From positions 2,108,001 to 2,172,000 of the forward strand of contig NZ_CP053108.1 of the NCBI RefSeq assembly GCF_013009075.1: DNA of 64,000 bases, in the 5' to 3' direction. This stretch comes from Halomonas sp. TA22. GTDB taxonomy: Bacteria > Pseudomonadota > Gammaproteobacteria > Pseudomonadales > Halomonadaceae. The notes below the pieces were generated by a model, which made no database searches, was not told where the DNA came from, and saw nothing but the letters and a program-made list of their open reading frames with translations. The first letter of the stretch is position 1, and each line of letters starts with the position of its first letter. The position numbers and the translations under genes are program-made. Below, piece after piece: positions 17,516 to 26,491 of this stretch.

Positions 17516-18548
17516 TCAGTCAAAAAGAATGATCTGACGTACGGCCTTTCCAGCAGCCAGTTTCTCAAAGCCATCATTTATTTGGTCCAGAGTGAGGGTA
17601 TCACTAAGCAATTTATCCACAGGAAGTCTTCCCTGACGGAACAGGGCGATGTAGCGGGAGACATCGCGAATGGGCAAGCAGCTGTCCTTCAGGGTGCGTT
17701 TCTTCCGCCACCAGATTAACCTGCTGGATAGCCACTTTCTTGTCGGGATGCGGCAAGCCACCGGTCACCGTGATCCCACCCCGGCGGGTAACCAGATAGG
17801 CAAGCTCGAGCGCTTTTTCGGAGCCGGCCATCTCGATGGCGCAATCGACACCGCCGTTGGTGGCTGCCTTGATCTTGTCGACGCAGCCCTCTTCGCCGCT
17901 ACTGAAGACATGGGTGGCACCCAGTTTCTTGGCCAGCGCCAGCTTGTCGTCGTCCAGGTCGATGGCGAGCACTTCCGTTGCTCCTGCCACTAGGGCCCCG
18001 AGCATGCTGTTAAGCCCAACACCTCCCAGGCCGACGACAGCGACCGTCTGACCAGCCTTGATATCTGCCGAGTTGATCGCTGCACCGACTCCGGTCAGCA
18101 CCGCGCAGCCGAACAGGGCGGCATGGTGTAGAGGGAGTTCGGCATCGACCTTGACTAGGGAGTTGCGTGACAGCACGGCATACTCGGCAAAGGCGGAGAC
18201 ACCGATATGGTAGTGCACGTCCGTCCCGTCCTGCCGGTGCAGTCGGCGTGCGCCGCTGATCAGAGTGCCGGCGTTGTTGGCTACGGCGGCGGGCTCGCAC
18301 AGTGCCGGCCGTCCCTCGGCGCAAGGGGCACAATGGCCACAGCTGGGAACGAAGACGGTAACCACGTGATCGCCTTCCTCAAGGTCGTGTACACCTTCGC
18401 CTACCGCTTTCACGATGCCGGCAGCTTCGTGGCCCAACACCATGGGAGTGGGCCGAGGTAGGTTGCCATCCATGACGGAGAGGTCGGAATGGCACAGGCC
18501 GGCCGCCTTTATTTTATCGCTTAAAGTGAAATAGCTCTCTTTGTTATT
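17516..18548 (-). pseudogene. Zinc-dependent alcohol dehydrogenase (MDR), broken
   Basis: The frame encodes a medium-chain zinc alcohol dehydrogenase: KAAGLCHSDLSVMDG, GHEAAGIVKAVGEGV, structural zinc cysteines in CGHCAPCAEGRPALC, and VVGLGGVGLNSMLG. The first ~30 residues are replaced by unrelated codons with no start before an upstream TAA. An extra A in the run at 17699-17701 shifts the frame after VNLVAEE; the true C-terminus (PIRDVSRYIALFRQGRLPVD onward) continues in another frame to 17516. Part of the SYIGS-type segment is also gone. It would have oxidised an alcohol with NAD. It marks the right side of the decayed zone. Confidence 0.8.
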
Positions 18549-18645
18549 TTAACTTCTGGCCATCTTCCAGCTCTGTATCTCCTTTCGTAGCCGTCGTCAT
18601 TGCAGCTATGGTGATTTGGCAGTCCTAACACCACGGAGATACACC

Positions 18646-19476
18646 ATGACCTTCGACCAGGCCACCGCCGACGAACTCATCGACATTGTACGCCGCGCGG
18701 CGAAGGCCGAGATCCTGCCGCGCTTTCGCAATCTCGATGCCGATACCATTGAGACCAAGAGCGGGCCGCAGGACCTGGTGACGATCGCCGACAAGGGCGC
18801 TGAGGCGATGATCCAGCGCGAGGTCCTTGAGCGCTTTCCCGAGGCGACGGTGATTGGCGAGGAGGCGGTGGCCGACAATCCGGCGCTATTGACGAGAATT
18901 GCCGAGGCGGAGATGGCAGTGATCGTCGACCCGGTGGATGGCACTTGGAACTTCGCCCGCAATCTTACCCAGTTCGGGGTGATCCTGGCCGCCGCCAGTC
19001 GCGGCGAAACCGTTTTCGGGCTGCTGTACGATCCGGTGATGGACGACTGGATCGTCGCCCGGCGCGGGTGTGGTGCCTTCTACATGCGCCCGGATGGCAC
19101 CGAGCGACGCCTTGAGGTTTCCGCGACCCGCCCGCTGGACGAGATGACAGGATTTACCTCGCTGCGTCATTTCCCCCGCGAGCTGCAGTCCCCACTTGCC
19201 GCCACCTTCCCGGGCTTCTCGCGCATGATGACCATCGGCTGTGCCTGCCACGAGTACCGCACGCTGGCGAGCGGCTTCGCCGACTTCACGCTGGCCGGCG
19301 CCGTGATGCCCTGGGACCATGCCGCGGGCGTGCTGGTGCATCAGGAGGCCGGAGGTCACGCGGCGCTGCTCAATGGACGCGCCTACCGCCCCACGATCCA
19401 CCAGGGTCCGCTGCTGGTTGCAAGCAGCGAGGAGAGTTGGGAGCGGCTTTGCGAGCGATTCGCTTTTTTGCTCTGA
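18646..19476 (+). CDS. Inositol monophosphatase family phosphatase
   Basis: 276 residues with the IMPase metal motifs: GEEAVAD (71-77), DPVDGTWNF (95-103) and the late WDHAAG (223-228). Family members are Mg-dependent sugar, inositol, histidinol or nucleotide phosphatases. ATG 18646 follows CGGAG. It stands 270 bp upstream of the ABC importer on the same strand, separated by a promoter-like AT-rich region, so it is probably its own unit. The substrate is not determined; a histidinol-phosphatase-like (HisN) role is an alternative to inositol phosphate. Confidence 0.8.
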   Translation: MTFDQATADELIDIVRRAAKAEILPRFRNLDADTIETKSGPQDLVTIADKGAEAMIQREVLERFPEATVIGEEAVADNPALLTRIAEAEMAVIVDPVDGTWNFARNLTQFGVILAAASRGETVFGLLYDPVMDDWIVARRGCGAFYMRPDGTERRLEVSATRPLDEMTGFTSLRHFPRELQSPLAATFPGFSRMMTIGCACHEYRTLASGFADFTLAGAVMPWDHAAGVLVHQEAGGHAALLNGRAYRPTIHQGPLLVASSEESWERLCERFAFLL

Positions 19477-19673
19477 GCACCGCATTTAGCCGACCCTTTA
19501 TGGTGCACGACTCCCTCAATGCGCGATAACGAGGCGTACACGCTACTTTTAGGCCTCGTGATTGACATGGCGCTGGAATACTAAGTGGTTGAATGGGAAA
19601 TTAATTCCAAAAAATAAAAATTCTTAGGCATGACTATTGCCTGTATAGATCTCCGTTAGACAAGTTGGCACCG

Positions 19674-19703
19674 AATAATTATTAATACGTACAATTAATT
19701 ATA
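19674..19703. promoter_or_regulatory. AT-rich element shared with the nic operon promoter (copy 1)
   Basis: AATAATTATTAAT followed by ACGTACAATTAATTATA. The same arrangement occurs at 23083-23112 with 23 of 30 positions identical. It lies 45-75 bp before the importer start codon, where an operator or activator site would be. Candidate regulator is the TetR gene at 27499. Confidence 0.5.
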
Positions 19704-19747
19704 AACCCCTAAGAAAAACAAAGCCTTGAAAAGGAGACAACGACATC

Positions 19748-20740
19748 ATGACCATGACTGACAAGGTGTTCTGCGGTTTATCCATGCTCGCTCTGAGCAC
19801 CACGGTGGCCAGCGCCGAGGAGGTCACCATTCAGGCCATCAGCGGCAGCCTAGGCGGCGTGCCGCTGATGATCATGGAGAGCGAGGGGCTGGATGAGAAG
19901 CACGGCTTCCAAGGCAACTTCGAATTCCTGCCATCTAGCGGCGCCTTCCAGGCCTTTCTGCTCGGCGAGGCGGACATCTCCATGGACGAGGACATCCTCG
20001 GTGTCGCCATCGCCCGCAGCGAGGGCTTCAATGTCTCCGCCTTCTACCCGGTGGGCAACCTCTATCTGGGCATCGTGGTGCCCGGCGACTCTCCCCACCG
20101 GACGCCTGAGGACCTGCGCGGGGCGCGGGTCGGCCACTTCGGCGCCGACTCCGGTACCACCACCTTCATTCGTATGATCGTGCAGGAAATCTACGGCTTC
20201 GACGTGATGGACGAGTACGACTTCACTCAGGTCGGCCCGGCGGCTCTGGTGCGTCTTCTGGAGGCCGGCGACGTGGACGCCATCTTCAACTTCGAGTCCT
20301 ACGTCAGCGAGGCAATCCACGCCACCGACGGTCGCTATCTGTTGCAGGCCCATCAGGACTACAGCGGGCACACCGGCGGTTTCGCGCCCTGGATTACCAA
20401 CATGGTGGCCCACACCGATTGGCTGCAAGAGAACGCCGAGCTGGCCTACGCCATCCGCAACGCCTACGAGGAAGCGGTGCAGCTGATGGAAGAGTCCGAC
20501 TACGAGATCCTGCGCAAGGATTACGTCCGCGCGGGGCTCGGCATTACCAGCGACGAGGTGCTCGACGTGCTGATCGACAACGCCCGCAACTACGGCTACT
20601 TCACCACCGACTGGTCGGCGGAGAAGATCGAAGCCGCCTACGACTTCCTCGACACCCTCGCCGAGGACGGCACTCTGATCAGCGAGGTGCCCGACGGCGT
20701 GATGATCACCTTGGAAGACGACATCGCCCCGCGCCCCTGA
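19748..20740 (+). CDS. ABC transporter substrate-binding protein (NMT1/SsuA/TauA-like)
   Basis: 330 residues with a signal peptide ending near ASA-EE (residue 24). The mature part follows the NMT1/THI5-SsuA fold: IQAISGSLGGVPLMIMESEGLDEKHG, LGEADISMDEDILG and a hinge region DLRGARVGHFGADSG. AAAAGGAG precedes the start. First gene of a four-gene importer (binding protein, permease, ATPase, permease) that carries the same upstream element as the nic operon, so the likely ligand is a pyridine carboxylate or hydroxypyridine acid. The ligand is inference. Confidence 0.82.
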   Translation: MTMTDKVFCGLSMLALSTTVASAEEVTIQAISGSLGGVPLMIMESEGLDEKHGFQGNFEFLPSSGAFQAFLLGEADISMDEDILGVAIARSEGFNVSAFYPVGNLYLGIVVPGDSPHRTPEDLRGARVGHFGADSGTTTFIRMIVQEIYGFDVMDEYDFTQVGPAALVRLLEAGDVDAIFNFESYVSEAIHATDGRYLLQAHQDYSGHTGGFAPWITNMVAHTDWLQENAELAYAIRNAYEEAVQLMEESDYEILRKDYVRAGLGITSDEVLDVLIDNARNYGYFTTDWSAEKIEAAYDFLDTLAEDGTLISEVPDGVMITLEDDIAPRP

Positions 20741-20763
20741 GCCACACCTGAGGAGTCAGAGTC

Positions 20764-21513
20764 ATGCAATCGCGCACTCATCTGGGCTGGTCGCTCACGG
20801 CCGTGGCACTGCTGTTCCCGGCCTGGTGGATCGCCGCCGGCTCGGCGAACTTCATCGAGAGCCCCCTCACCGTGCTCCAGGCACTGCCCGGCTTTCTGGC
20901 CAGTGGCCACACCTGGTCCAACATCGGCATTACTCTTTACCGGGTGGCGGTCGGGCTCGGCTGCGGGGTGCTGCTCGGCATCCTAGCAGCGCTGGCCATG
21001 AACCATAACCGTCTGGCCGAGGAGGTGATCGGCGTCTACGTCACGGTGGCGCTGCGCACCCCCAGCGCCATCGTCGCCATCATCGCCTTGGCGATCTTCA
21101 AGCGCAGCGAGCTGGGCTATATCTTCGTGGTCGCCACGGTCACCTTCCCGTTCATGGCGCTGGGCCTGCGCGAGGGTCTGAAGAGCGCCGACCGAGACCT
21201 GATCGAGTTGTCGAAGATCTACCGCTTCGGCGTGCAGCGGCACGTGCGCCACGTGCTGCTGCCCTTCATCGCCCCGTTCATCTTCAGCGCCCTGCGCAAC
21301 GCCCACGCCCTGGCCTGGAAGGTGATCGTCGTCGCCGAGATCTACGGCGCCGCCCGCCATGGCTTCGGCGCCCAATTCGACCACGCCTGGGACTACATGA
21401 TCATGATCGAGGTGCACCTGTGGCTGTTGGTGTTCATGGCCCTGGTGCTGCTGGTGGAGTACGGCGTGCTACGCCGCCTCGAACGCGCCGTCTTCAAGTG
21501 GCGCAACGCCTGA
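20764..21513 (+). CDS. ABC transporter permease (SsuC/TauC type)
   Basis: 249 residues with about six membrane segments. The EAA-like cytoplasmic loop reads GLREGLKSADRDLIELSKIYRFG around residues 138-160. It lies 23 bp after the binding-protein gene. It is one of two different permeases in this importer, so the channel is probably a heterodimer. Its length is normal for the family, which makes it a useful reference for the shortened second permease. Confidence 0.85.
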   Translation: MQSRTHLGWSLTAVALLFPAWWIAAGSANFIESPLTVLQALPGFLASGHTWSNIGITLYRVAVGLGCGVLLGILAALAMNHNRLAEEVIGVYVTVALRTPSAIVAIIALAIFKRSELGYIFVVATVTFPFMALGLREGLKSADRDLIELSKIYRFGVQRHVRHVLLPFIAPFIFSALRNAHALAWKVIVVAEIYGAARHGFGAQFDHAWDYMIMIEVHLWLLVFMALVLLVEYGVLRRLERAVFKWRNA

Positions 21514-21540
21514 GCCTAGACCTATAGGGAGAACCGAACC

Positions 21541-22332
21541 ATGCAGCGCACCGCAAAACCCGTGCTCAAGGTGGCGAAACTTTCCGTCGCCTACAACGGC
21601 AGCCCGGCCATCTCGCGGCTCGACTTCGAGATCCACAAGGGCGAGTTCGTCGCCATCCTCGGCCCCTCGGGCTGCGGCAAGTCGAGCATGCTCAACGTCA
21701 TCAGCGGCCTGCTAGAACCCAGCGGTGGCGAGGTGATGGTGGACGACCTGCCGCTCTACGATCCCGGCCGCCGCGCGCCCAAGCTGGGCTATGTGTTCCA
21801 GTCTCACCGCCTGCTGCCATGGCGCACGGTGAAGCAGAACCTGGAGCTGGCGCTGTCAGCCTCCGACGTGCCCCGGGAGCGCTGGGAGCGCAACATCGAC
21901 GAGATGCTCGACATCCTGCACATCCGCCAGTTCAAGGATGCCTGGCCGCTCAATCTCTCCGGTGGCCAGCGCCAGCGGGTGTCGATTGCCCGGGCGATCT
22001 TGGTGGAGCCCTCCTATATCCTGATGGACGAGCCGCTCTCCACCCTCGACGAGGTAACCGCACGTAGCCTGCGCCAGGAGCTCGCCGGCATCTCGGCACG
22101 TACCGGCACCACCATCGTCTTCGTCACTCACTCGATCCGCGAGGCGGTCTATCTCGCCGACCGCATCATCATCCTCACCCGCGGCCCCTCCACGGTGTTC
22201 GAGGACTACCGCGTGCCTTTGGCGCGCCCCCGGGCCTACGACGATCCACGCATCGGCGAGGTGGAGCGCGACATCATTGACCGGGTGCAGGCACCTTGGG
22301 GGATGCAGTCGCCCGCCGGGGAGGTGGCCTGA
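21541..22332 (+). CDS. ABC transporter ATP-binding protein (SsuB/TauB type)
   Basis: 263 residues. Walker A GPSGCGKSS near residue 41, Q-loop VFQSHRLLPW, ABC signature LSGGQRQRVSIARA, Walker B ILMDEPLSTLDE and the switch histidine in VTHSIREAV. It powers import through the two flanking permeases. Its stop codon overlaps the next permease start by one base (TGATG). Confidence 0.9.
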   Translation: MQRTAKPVLKVAKLSVAYNGSPAISRLDFEIHKGEFVAILGPSGCGKSSMLNVISGLLEPSGGEVMVDDLPLYDPGRRAPKLGYVFQSHRLLPWRTVKQNLELALSASDVPRERWERNIDEMLDILHIRQFKDAWPLNLSGGQRQRVSIARAILVEPSYILMDEPLSTLDEVTARSLRQELAGISARTGTTIVFVTHSIREAVYLADRIIILTRGPSTVFEDYRVPLARPRAYDDPRIGEVERDIIDRVQAPWGMQSPAGEVA

Positions 22333-23054
22333 TGCTCAGCGCCACGCAAAAGCTCGCAAGTCATGGCACGCTCATGCAGCGCCTGGGGCGCCAGCGCGGG
22401 CGGCTGAGCCGCCTGGCCGGCATTTTCATCGCCGCGGCCAGCCTGCTGATCCTGTGGCAGTGGCTCTCCATCGCCATCCGCCCCTGGGTGCCGAGCCCGC
22501 TGGCGACCTGGGGCGCGATGCTCGGCAACTTGCAATCGCCGCGCTTCTACGACCACCTGTGGCTGACCCTGGGTCGGGTGTTGGCGGCCTTCGCCGCAGC
22601 GACGCTGATCGGCTCGGCGCTGGGCATCCTGATCGGCCTCAACCGCAAGGCGGAGGCGTTCTTCCAACCGCTGCTGGCGCTGGCCCTGGCGGTGCCGGAC
22701 CCGGTCTACATTATCTTCGCCAGCGTGCAGGCCCGCGACACCGGCCTGGACGAGATGGTGAAGATCTACCGCATCCCGCCACGCAGGGCCTTTTGGGAGA
22801 GCCTGATACCGCAACTGGTGCCGGCGCTGCTCACCGCCGCGCGCTTCTCCTTCGCCCTCTCCTGGAAACTGGTGGTAGTGGTAGAGTCCATCGGACAGCC
22901 CAACGGCATCGGTGCGGCGGTGTTCAATGCCTTCCGTCTGCTGCAGATGCGCGAGGTACTGGCCATCGCCATCCTGTTCATTCTGCTGATGCAGTTGATC
23001 GAACATGGCGTACTCAAACAGGTCGAGAAGCGGCTGCTGCGCTGGCGGCGTTGA
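22332..23054 (+). CDS. ABC transporter permease, apparently lacking one membrane segment
   Basis: 240 residues, related to the first permease of the same operon. Aligning the two, the segment after AVPDPVY jumps straight to IIFASVQARDTGLDEMVKIYR. About 30 residues that in relatives form a transmembrane helix before the EAA loop are missing, with the frame kept. The EAA loop (GLDEMVKIYRIPPRRAFWESLIPQ) and the C-terminal helices remain. Either this is a deletion that inactivates the importer or a tolerated shortening. The start overlaps the ATPase stop. Confidence 0.75.
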   Translation: MLSATQKLASHGTLMQRLGRQRGRLSRLAGIFIAAASLLILWQWLSIAIRPWVPSPLATWGAMLGNLQSPRFYDHLWLTLGRVLAAFAAATLIGSALGILIGLNRKAEAFFQPLLALALAVPDPVYIIFASVQARDTGLDEMVKIYRIPPRRAFWESLIPQLVPALLTAARFSFALSWKLVVVVESIGQPNGIGAAVFNAFRLLQMREVLAIAILFILLMQLIEHGVLKQVEKRLLRWRR

Positions 23055-23082
23055 GCGGATGGACACCCGAGCCTTGCCTGGC

Positions 23083-23112
23083 AATAATTAAATTTACGTA
23101 TAATTAATTAAC
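23083..23112. promoter_or_regulatory. AT-rich element shared with the importer promoter (copy 2)
   Basis: AATAATTAAATTT followed by ACGTATAATTAATTAAC, matching 19674-19703. It lies 30-60 bp before the GTG start of the monooxygenase gene, in the short gap after the importer. In a high-GC genome two such AT-rich near-identical 30-mers upstream of linked operons are unlikely by chance. Confidence 0.5.
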
Positions 23113-23141
23113 AGCGAAAAGAGAACAACGGAGATACCACA

Positions 23142-24335
23142 GTGCGCCCATTGAAAATCGGCATCATCGGCGGCGGCATCGGCGGAGCGGCCCTGGCCAC
23201 CAGCCTGCGCCGCAACGGCTTCGAAGTGGCGCTGTTCGAGCGCGCCCCCGCCTTCGGCGAGGTCGGCGCCGGGGTCCAGATGACTCCCAACGCCGTCAAG
23301 GTGATCAAGGCCCTCGGCCTGCTCGACGAGATGCTCAAGGTCGGCTTCCTGCCCGAGGCGGTGGTGGGCCGCAACTGGAAGAGCGCCCGGGAGAACTTCC
23401 GCATTCCGCTCAAGGGAGAGTTCGAGGCGTTCTATCAGTCGCCCTTCGTGCACATCCATCGCGCCGATCTGCTGGCACTGTTCACCGACACCCTGCCGGA
23501 GGGCATCACCCACTTCGACAAGCAGTGCACGGCGGTGCGCCACACCGGGAGCGGCGCGGTGGCGGAGTTCGCCGACGGCACCACCTTCGAGGCGGACCTG
23601 ATCGTCGGCGCCGACGGCGTGCGCTCGGTGGTGCGCGGCGAGCTGTTCGGCCCGGAAGATCCTTCCTACACCGGTCACATGTGCTACCGCTCCACCGTGC
23701 CGGTGGCGGGCGTGGTGGACTACGTCGCCCCGGAATCCTCCTTCTGGCTCGGCCCCAACAGTCATGTGGTCACCTACTACGTGAAGGGCGGCAAGCAGGT
23801 GAACATCGTCGCCGTCTGCGAATCCGAGGCCTGGGTGGAGGAGAGCTGGAACGCGCGCAGCTCGCGAGAGGAGCTGCTCGCCTCCTTCGAGGGCTGGCAC
23901 CCCAACATCCGCAAGCTCTTCTCCCAGGTGGGCGAGGTCTACCGCTGGGGCCTGTTCGACCGTGACCCGATGGCGCAATGGTCGAAAGGCCATGTCACCC
24001 TGCTTGGCGACGCCGCCCACCCCATGCTGCCGTTTCTCTCCCAGGGCGCGGCCATGGCCATCGAGGATGGCTACGTACTGGCCGCCGCCCTCAAGCAACA
24101 TGCCCAGGACATCCCCGCCGCCCTGGCCGCCTACGAGCAGGAGCGCCGCCCGCGCACCAGCCGGGTGCAACTGGAGGCCCGCGAGCGCGGCCGCACCTAT
24201 CACCTGCCCTCGCAGCTGGCGCAGCTAAGACGCGACTTGGAGTACAAGCTGCGCAGCATCTTCCGGCCCCGCACCACCGGCATCAAGGCGGACTGGGTCT
24301 ACGAATACGACGCACGCAAGTTCGCCGGACAGTGA
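23142..24335 (+). CDS. nicC: FAD-dependent aromatic monooxygenase, NicC-like (6-hydroxynicotinate 3-monooxygenase candidate)
   Basis: 397 residues. N-terminal FAD motif IIGGGIGGAALA, the ADGVRS motif, and GDAAHPM from residue 289 place it in the salicylate/6-hydroxynicotinate hydroxylase group. The GTG start at 23142 follows CGGAG. It heads the nic-type operon just before nicE remnant, nicD, nicX and nicF. NicC converts 6-hydroxynicotinate with NADH and O2 to 2,5-dihydroxypyridine, the substrate of NicX, so this role fits. A 6-hydroxypicolinate or other hydroxypyridine hydroxylase feeding the same ring cleavage is an alternative. Confidence 0.78.
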   Translation: MRPLKIGIIGGGIGGAALATSLRRNGFEVALFERAPAFGEVGAGVQMTPNAVKVIKALGLLDEMLKVGFLPEAVVGRNWKSARENFRIPLKGEFEAFYQSPFVHIHRADLLALFTDTLPEGITHFDKQCTAVRHTGSGAVAEFADGTTFEADLIVGADGVRSVVRGELFGPEDPSYTGHMCYRSTVPVAGVVDYVAPESSFWLGPNSHVVTYYVKGGKQVNIVAVCESEAWVEESWNARSSREELLASFEGWHPNIRKLFSQVGEVYRWGLFDRDPMAQWSKGHVTLLGDAAHPMLPFLSQGAAMAIEDGYVLAAALKQHAQDIPAALAAYEQERRPRTSRVQLEARERGRTYHLPSQLAQLRRDLEYKLRSIFRPRTTGIKADWVYEYDARKFAGQ

Positions 24336-24344
24336 GGCCAGACC

Positions 24345-24521
24345 ATGACACGAAACAACAGACCCTATCGCATCGGTCAGATCGTACCTAGTTCCAACGT
24401 TACCATGGAGACCGAGATCCCGACGCTACTGCGGGCTCGCGAAAGCGTGGGCGAGGAACGCTTCACCTTTCACTCTTCGCGCATGCGCATGCAGCACGTC
24501 ACGCTATCAGGTGCTTACTGA
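24345..24521 (+). pseudogene. nicE: Maleate cis-trans isomerase, reduced to 58 codons
   Basis: The 58 codons encode the N-terminus of a NicE-type maleate isomerase (Asp/Glu racemase superfamily): YRIGQIVPSSNVTMETEIP, LLRARESVGEERFTFHSSRMRM. After HVT the sequence ends at once in LSGAY and a stop. The family is ~250 residues with two catalytic cysteines, both absent here. The ending looks like the C-terminal tail of the protein, so a ~190-residue internal deletion that kept the frame is likely. The remnant cannot isomerise maleate to fumarate, the last step of the pathway. Confidence 0.85.
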
Positions 24522-24530
24522 GGACAGATC

Positions 24531-25340
24531 ATGACGGCAGACAATAAGGACAATCAGGTCCGCGGATACAATGTCCACGCCAACGGTATCCGACAGCACC
24601 TGATCCACCATCCCGGCCCAGGTCCGCAGATGCTGCTCATTCCCGGGATTACATCGCCTGCCATCACTTGGGGCTTCGTCGCCGAACGGCTGGCCGAGCA
24701 CTTCGACGTGCACGTGCTCGACGTGCGCGGCCGGGGTCTGAGCGAAGCAGGCGATCTGGACTATTCGCTCGATACGATGGCCGCCGACGCGCTGATGGTG
24801 ATTGCAGCGGCCGGACTCGAATTGCCGATCGTGCTCGGGCATTCGATGGGCGCACGCACGGCGATCCGGGCGGCGCAGATAAATTCCGCACCGATCGGGC
24901 AGCTGGTGCTGGTCGACCCACCAGTATCGGGGCCGGGACGGCGCGCTTATCCTTCGCCCTGGAGTTGGTACGAAGACTCGATCCGGCTGGCCGAGAGGGG
25001 CTGTTCGGGTGAGGAAATGCGCAAGTTCTGCCCGACTTGGAGCGACGAACAGAACGCCCTGCGTGCCGAGTGGCTGCATACCTGTCAACTTGATGCGATC
25101 CGTACCGCCTACGATGGCTTCCACAGCGACGACATCCATGCCGACCTGCCCAAGATCACGCTACCGATCCGCCTAGTCGTTGCCGGTGGCGCTCCGGTGA
25201 TTGAGCCCAAGGACGTAGCGGAAATCCAGACGCTGGCACCGCAAACCGAGATTCGGACCGTCGAAGGGGCCGGTCACATGATCCCATGGGACGACCTCGA
25301 AGGCTTCCTCGACGCAGTCATGGACCTGGAGCCCCATTGA
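24531..25340 (+). CDS. nicD: N-formylmaleamate deformylase
   Basis: 269 residues, an alpha/beta hydrolase with strong similarity to NicD of Pseudomonas putida: ITSPAITWGFVAERL, LDVRGRGLS, LVDPPVSGPGRRAYPS and GAGHMIPWDDL. The catalytic triad falls at Ser105 (GHSMG), Asp129 and His249, each four residues after the known NicD positions. It hydrolyses N-formylmaleamate, the NicX product, to maleamate and formate in the cytoplasm. The gene starts 9 bp after the nicE remnant. Confidence 0.92.
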   Translation: MTADNKDNQVRGYNVHANGIRQHLIHHPGPGPQMLLIPGITSPAITWGFVAERLAEHFDVHVLDVRGRGLSEAGDLDYSLDTMAADALMVIAAAGLELPIVLGHSMGARTAIRAAQINSAPIGQLVLVDPPVSGPGRRAYPSPWSWYEDSIRLAERGCSGEEMRKFCPTWSDEQNALRAEWLHTCQLDAIRTAYDGFHSDDIHADLPKITLPIRLVVAGGAPVIEPKDVAEIQTLAPQTEIRTVEGAGHMIPWDDLEGFLDAVMDLEPH

Positions 25341-25398
25341 ACCCTGGCTTTGCAGACAAGCCTAGCGGCACTTGACCAAAAACAATGAGGAACTACCA

Positions 25399-26430
25399 AT
25401 GGATCAAGCAAGCTTTACCGAGATCTGCCTGCATCAATTGAAAATGTCCGGCGTACATGAGAGTGAGAAGCTCGTCGTGCTAACGCAGGGCAACGAGAGG
25501 CTCGATTACGCCGACGCCTTCATGGCGGCGGGCCAACGCCTGGGCGCCAACATGTACCACATGCGGCTGCCAGCGCCGCTACCCAGCGGCGGTTGGAAAG
25601 TCGGCGTCACCGGACTGGCGGCGTTGCCCGAGGCGGTCGAGGCGCTGAAGCAATGTGACATGCTTATCGACTGTATCTTCCTGCTGTTCTCGCCGGAGCA
25701 GTTCGCGATTCAGGAAGCGGGCACGCGGATTCTCACCGCGGTCGAACCGCCCGAACTGCTGGCACGCATGCTGCCTTACCCCGAACTGCGCGAGAAGGTC
25801 GAGATCGGCGCTGAACTCCTGTCGCAGGCCAAGACTATGCGGATCACTTCACCGCACGGCACGGACGTGACCTATAAGCTCAATACCTATCCCACCATCG
25901 CCGAATACGCCTGTACTGACACGCCCGGGCGCTGGGACCACTGGCCCTCGGGCTTCGTCTTTACTGGCGGCGACGATGACGGCGTGGACGGCCAGATCGT
26001 TGTAGCACCGGGCGATATTCTGCTGCCCCAGAACATGTACGTGCGCGAGCCGATCACCTACACCATCGAAAAAGGCTGGATCACTGACATTCGCGGTGGT
26101 CTCGATTCGGAGCTGGTGAAATCTTATATGGACGCCTTCAACGATGAACGTGGCAAGGGCATGAGCCATGTCGGCTGGGGCATGAATCCGCAGGCCAAGT
26201 GGCACGGCATGACGCCCGGCGCCTTTCCCGGCGGCATGGGCATGGAGCCGCGCAGTTTCTACGGCAATGTGATGTTCTCGACCGGTCCCAATAACGAGCT
26301 GGGCGGGTCGAACGATACCCCTTGCCATCTCGATATTCCAATGCGTAATTGCTCACTTTTCCTCGATGATGAGCCGATCGTGATCGATGGCGATATCGTC
26401 GTCAAAGAGATGCAGATGGCACGGGCCTAA
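25399..26430 (+). CDS. nicX: 2,5-dihydroxypyridine 5,6-dioxygenase
   Basis: 343 residues from ATG 25399 (preceded by GAGGA). It matches NicX throughout: TRILTAVEPPELLARMLP, PGRWDHWPSGF, MSHVGWGMNPQAKW and GPNNELGGSNDTPCHLDIP. The Fe(II) ligands align as His257, His310 and Asp312, a constant offset of eight from His265/His318/Asp320 of the P. putida enzyme. It opens the ring of 2,5-dihydroxypyridine with O2 to give N-formylmaleamate. This gene is the best marker for a pyridine-ring degradation pathway here. Confidence 0.93.
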   Translation: MDQASFTEICLHQLKMSGVHESEKLVVLTQGNERLDYADAFMAAGQRLGANMYHMRLPAPLPSGGWKVGVTGLAALPEAVEALKQCDMLIDCIFLLFSPEQFAIQEAGTRILTAVEPPELLARMLPYPELREKVEIGAELLSQAKTMRITSPHGTDVTYKLNTYPTIAEYACTDTPGRWDHWPSGFVFTGGDDDGVDGQIVVAPGDILLPQNMYVREPITYTIEKGWITDIRGGLDSELVKSYMDAFNDERGKGMSHVGWGMNPQAKWHGMTPGAFPGGMGMEPRSFYGNVMFSTGPNNELGGSNDTPCHLDIPMRNCSLFLDDEPIVIDGDIVVKEMQMARA

Positions 26431-26491
26431 TTCCCTGGGGCCGATCCGCTCGTTTCTCTTGGATCGCCCGTCTTTTTTTAAGGGGTATCAG

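Noticed and set aside
19560-19747. Possible fourth NMT1 riboswitch before the first NMT1-type importer
   Set aside because: Looked for GAGTAGAAGCGG and CATTGCT in this leader on both strands; neither is present.
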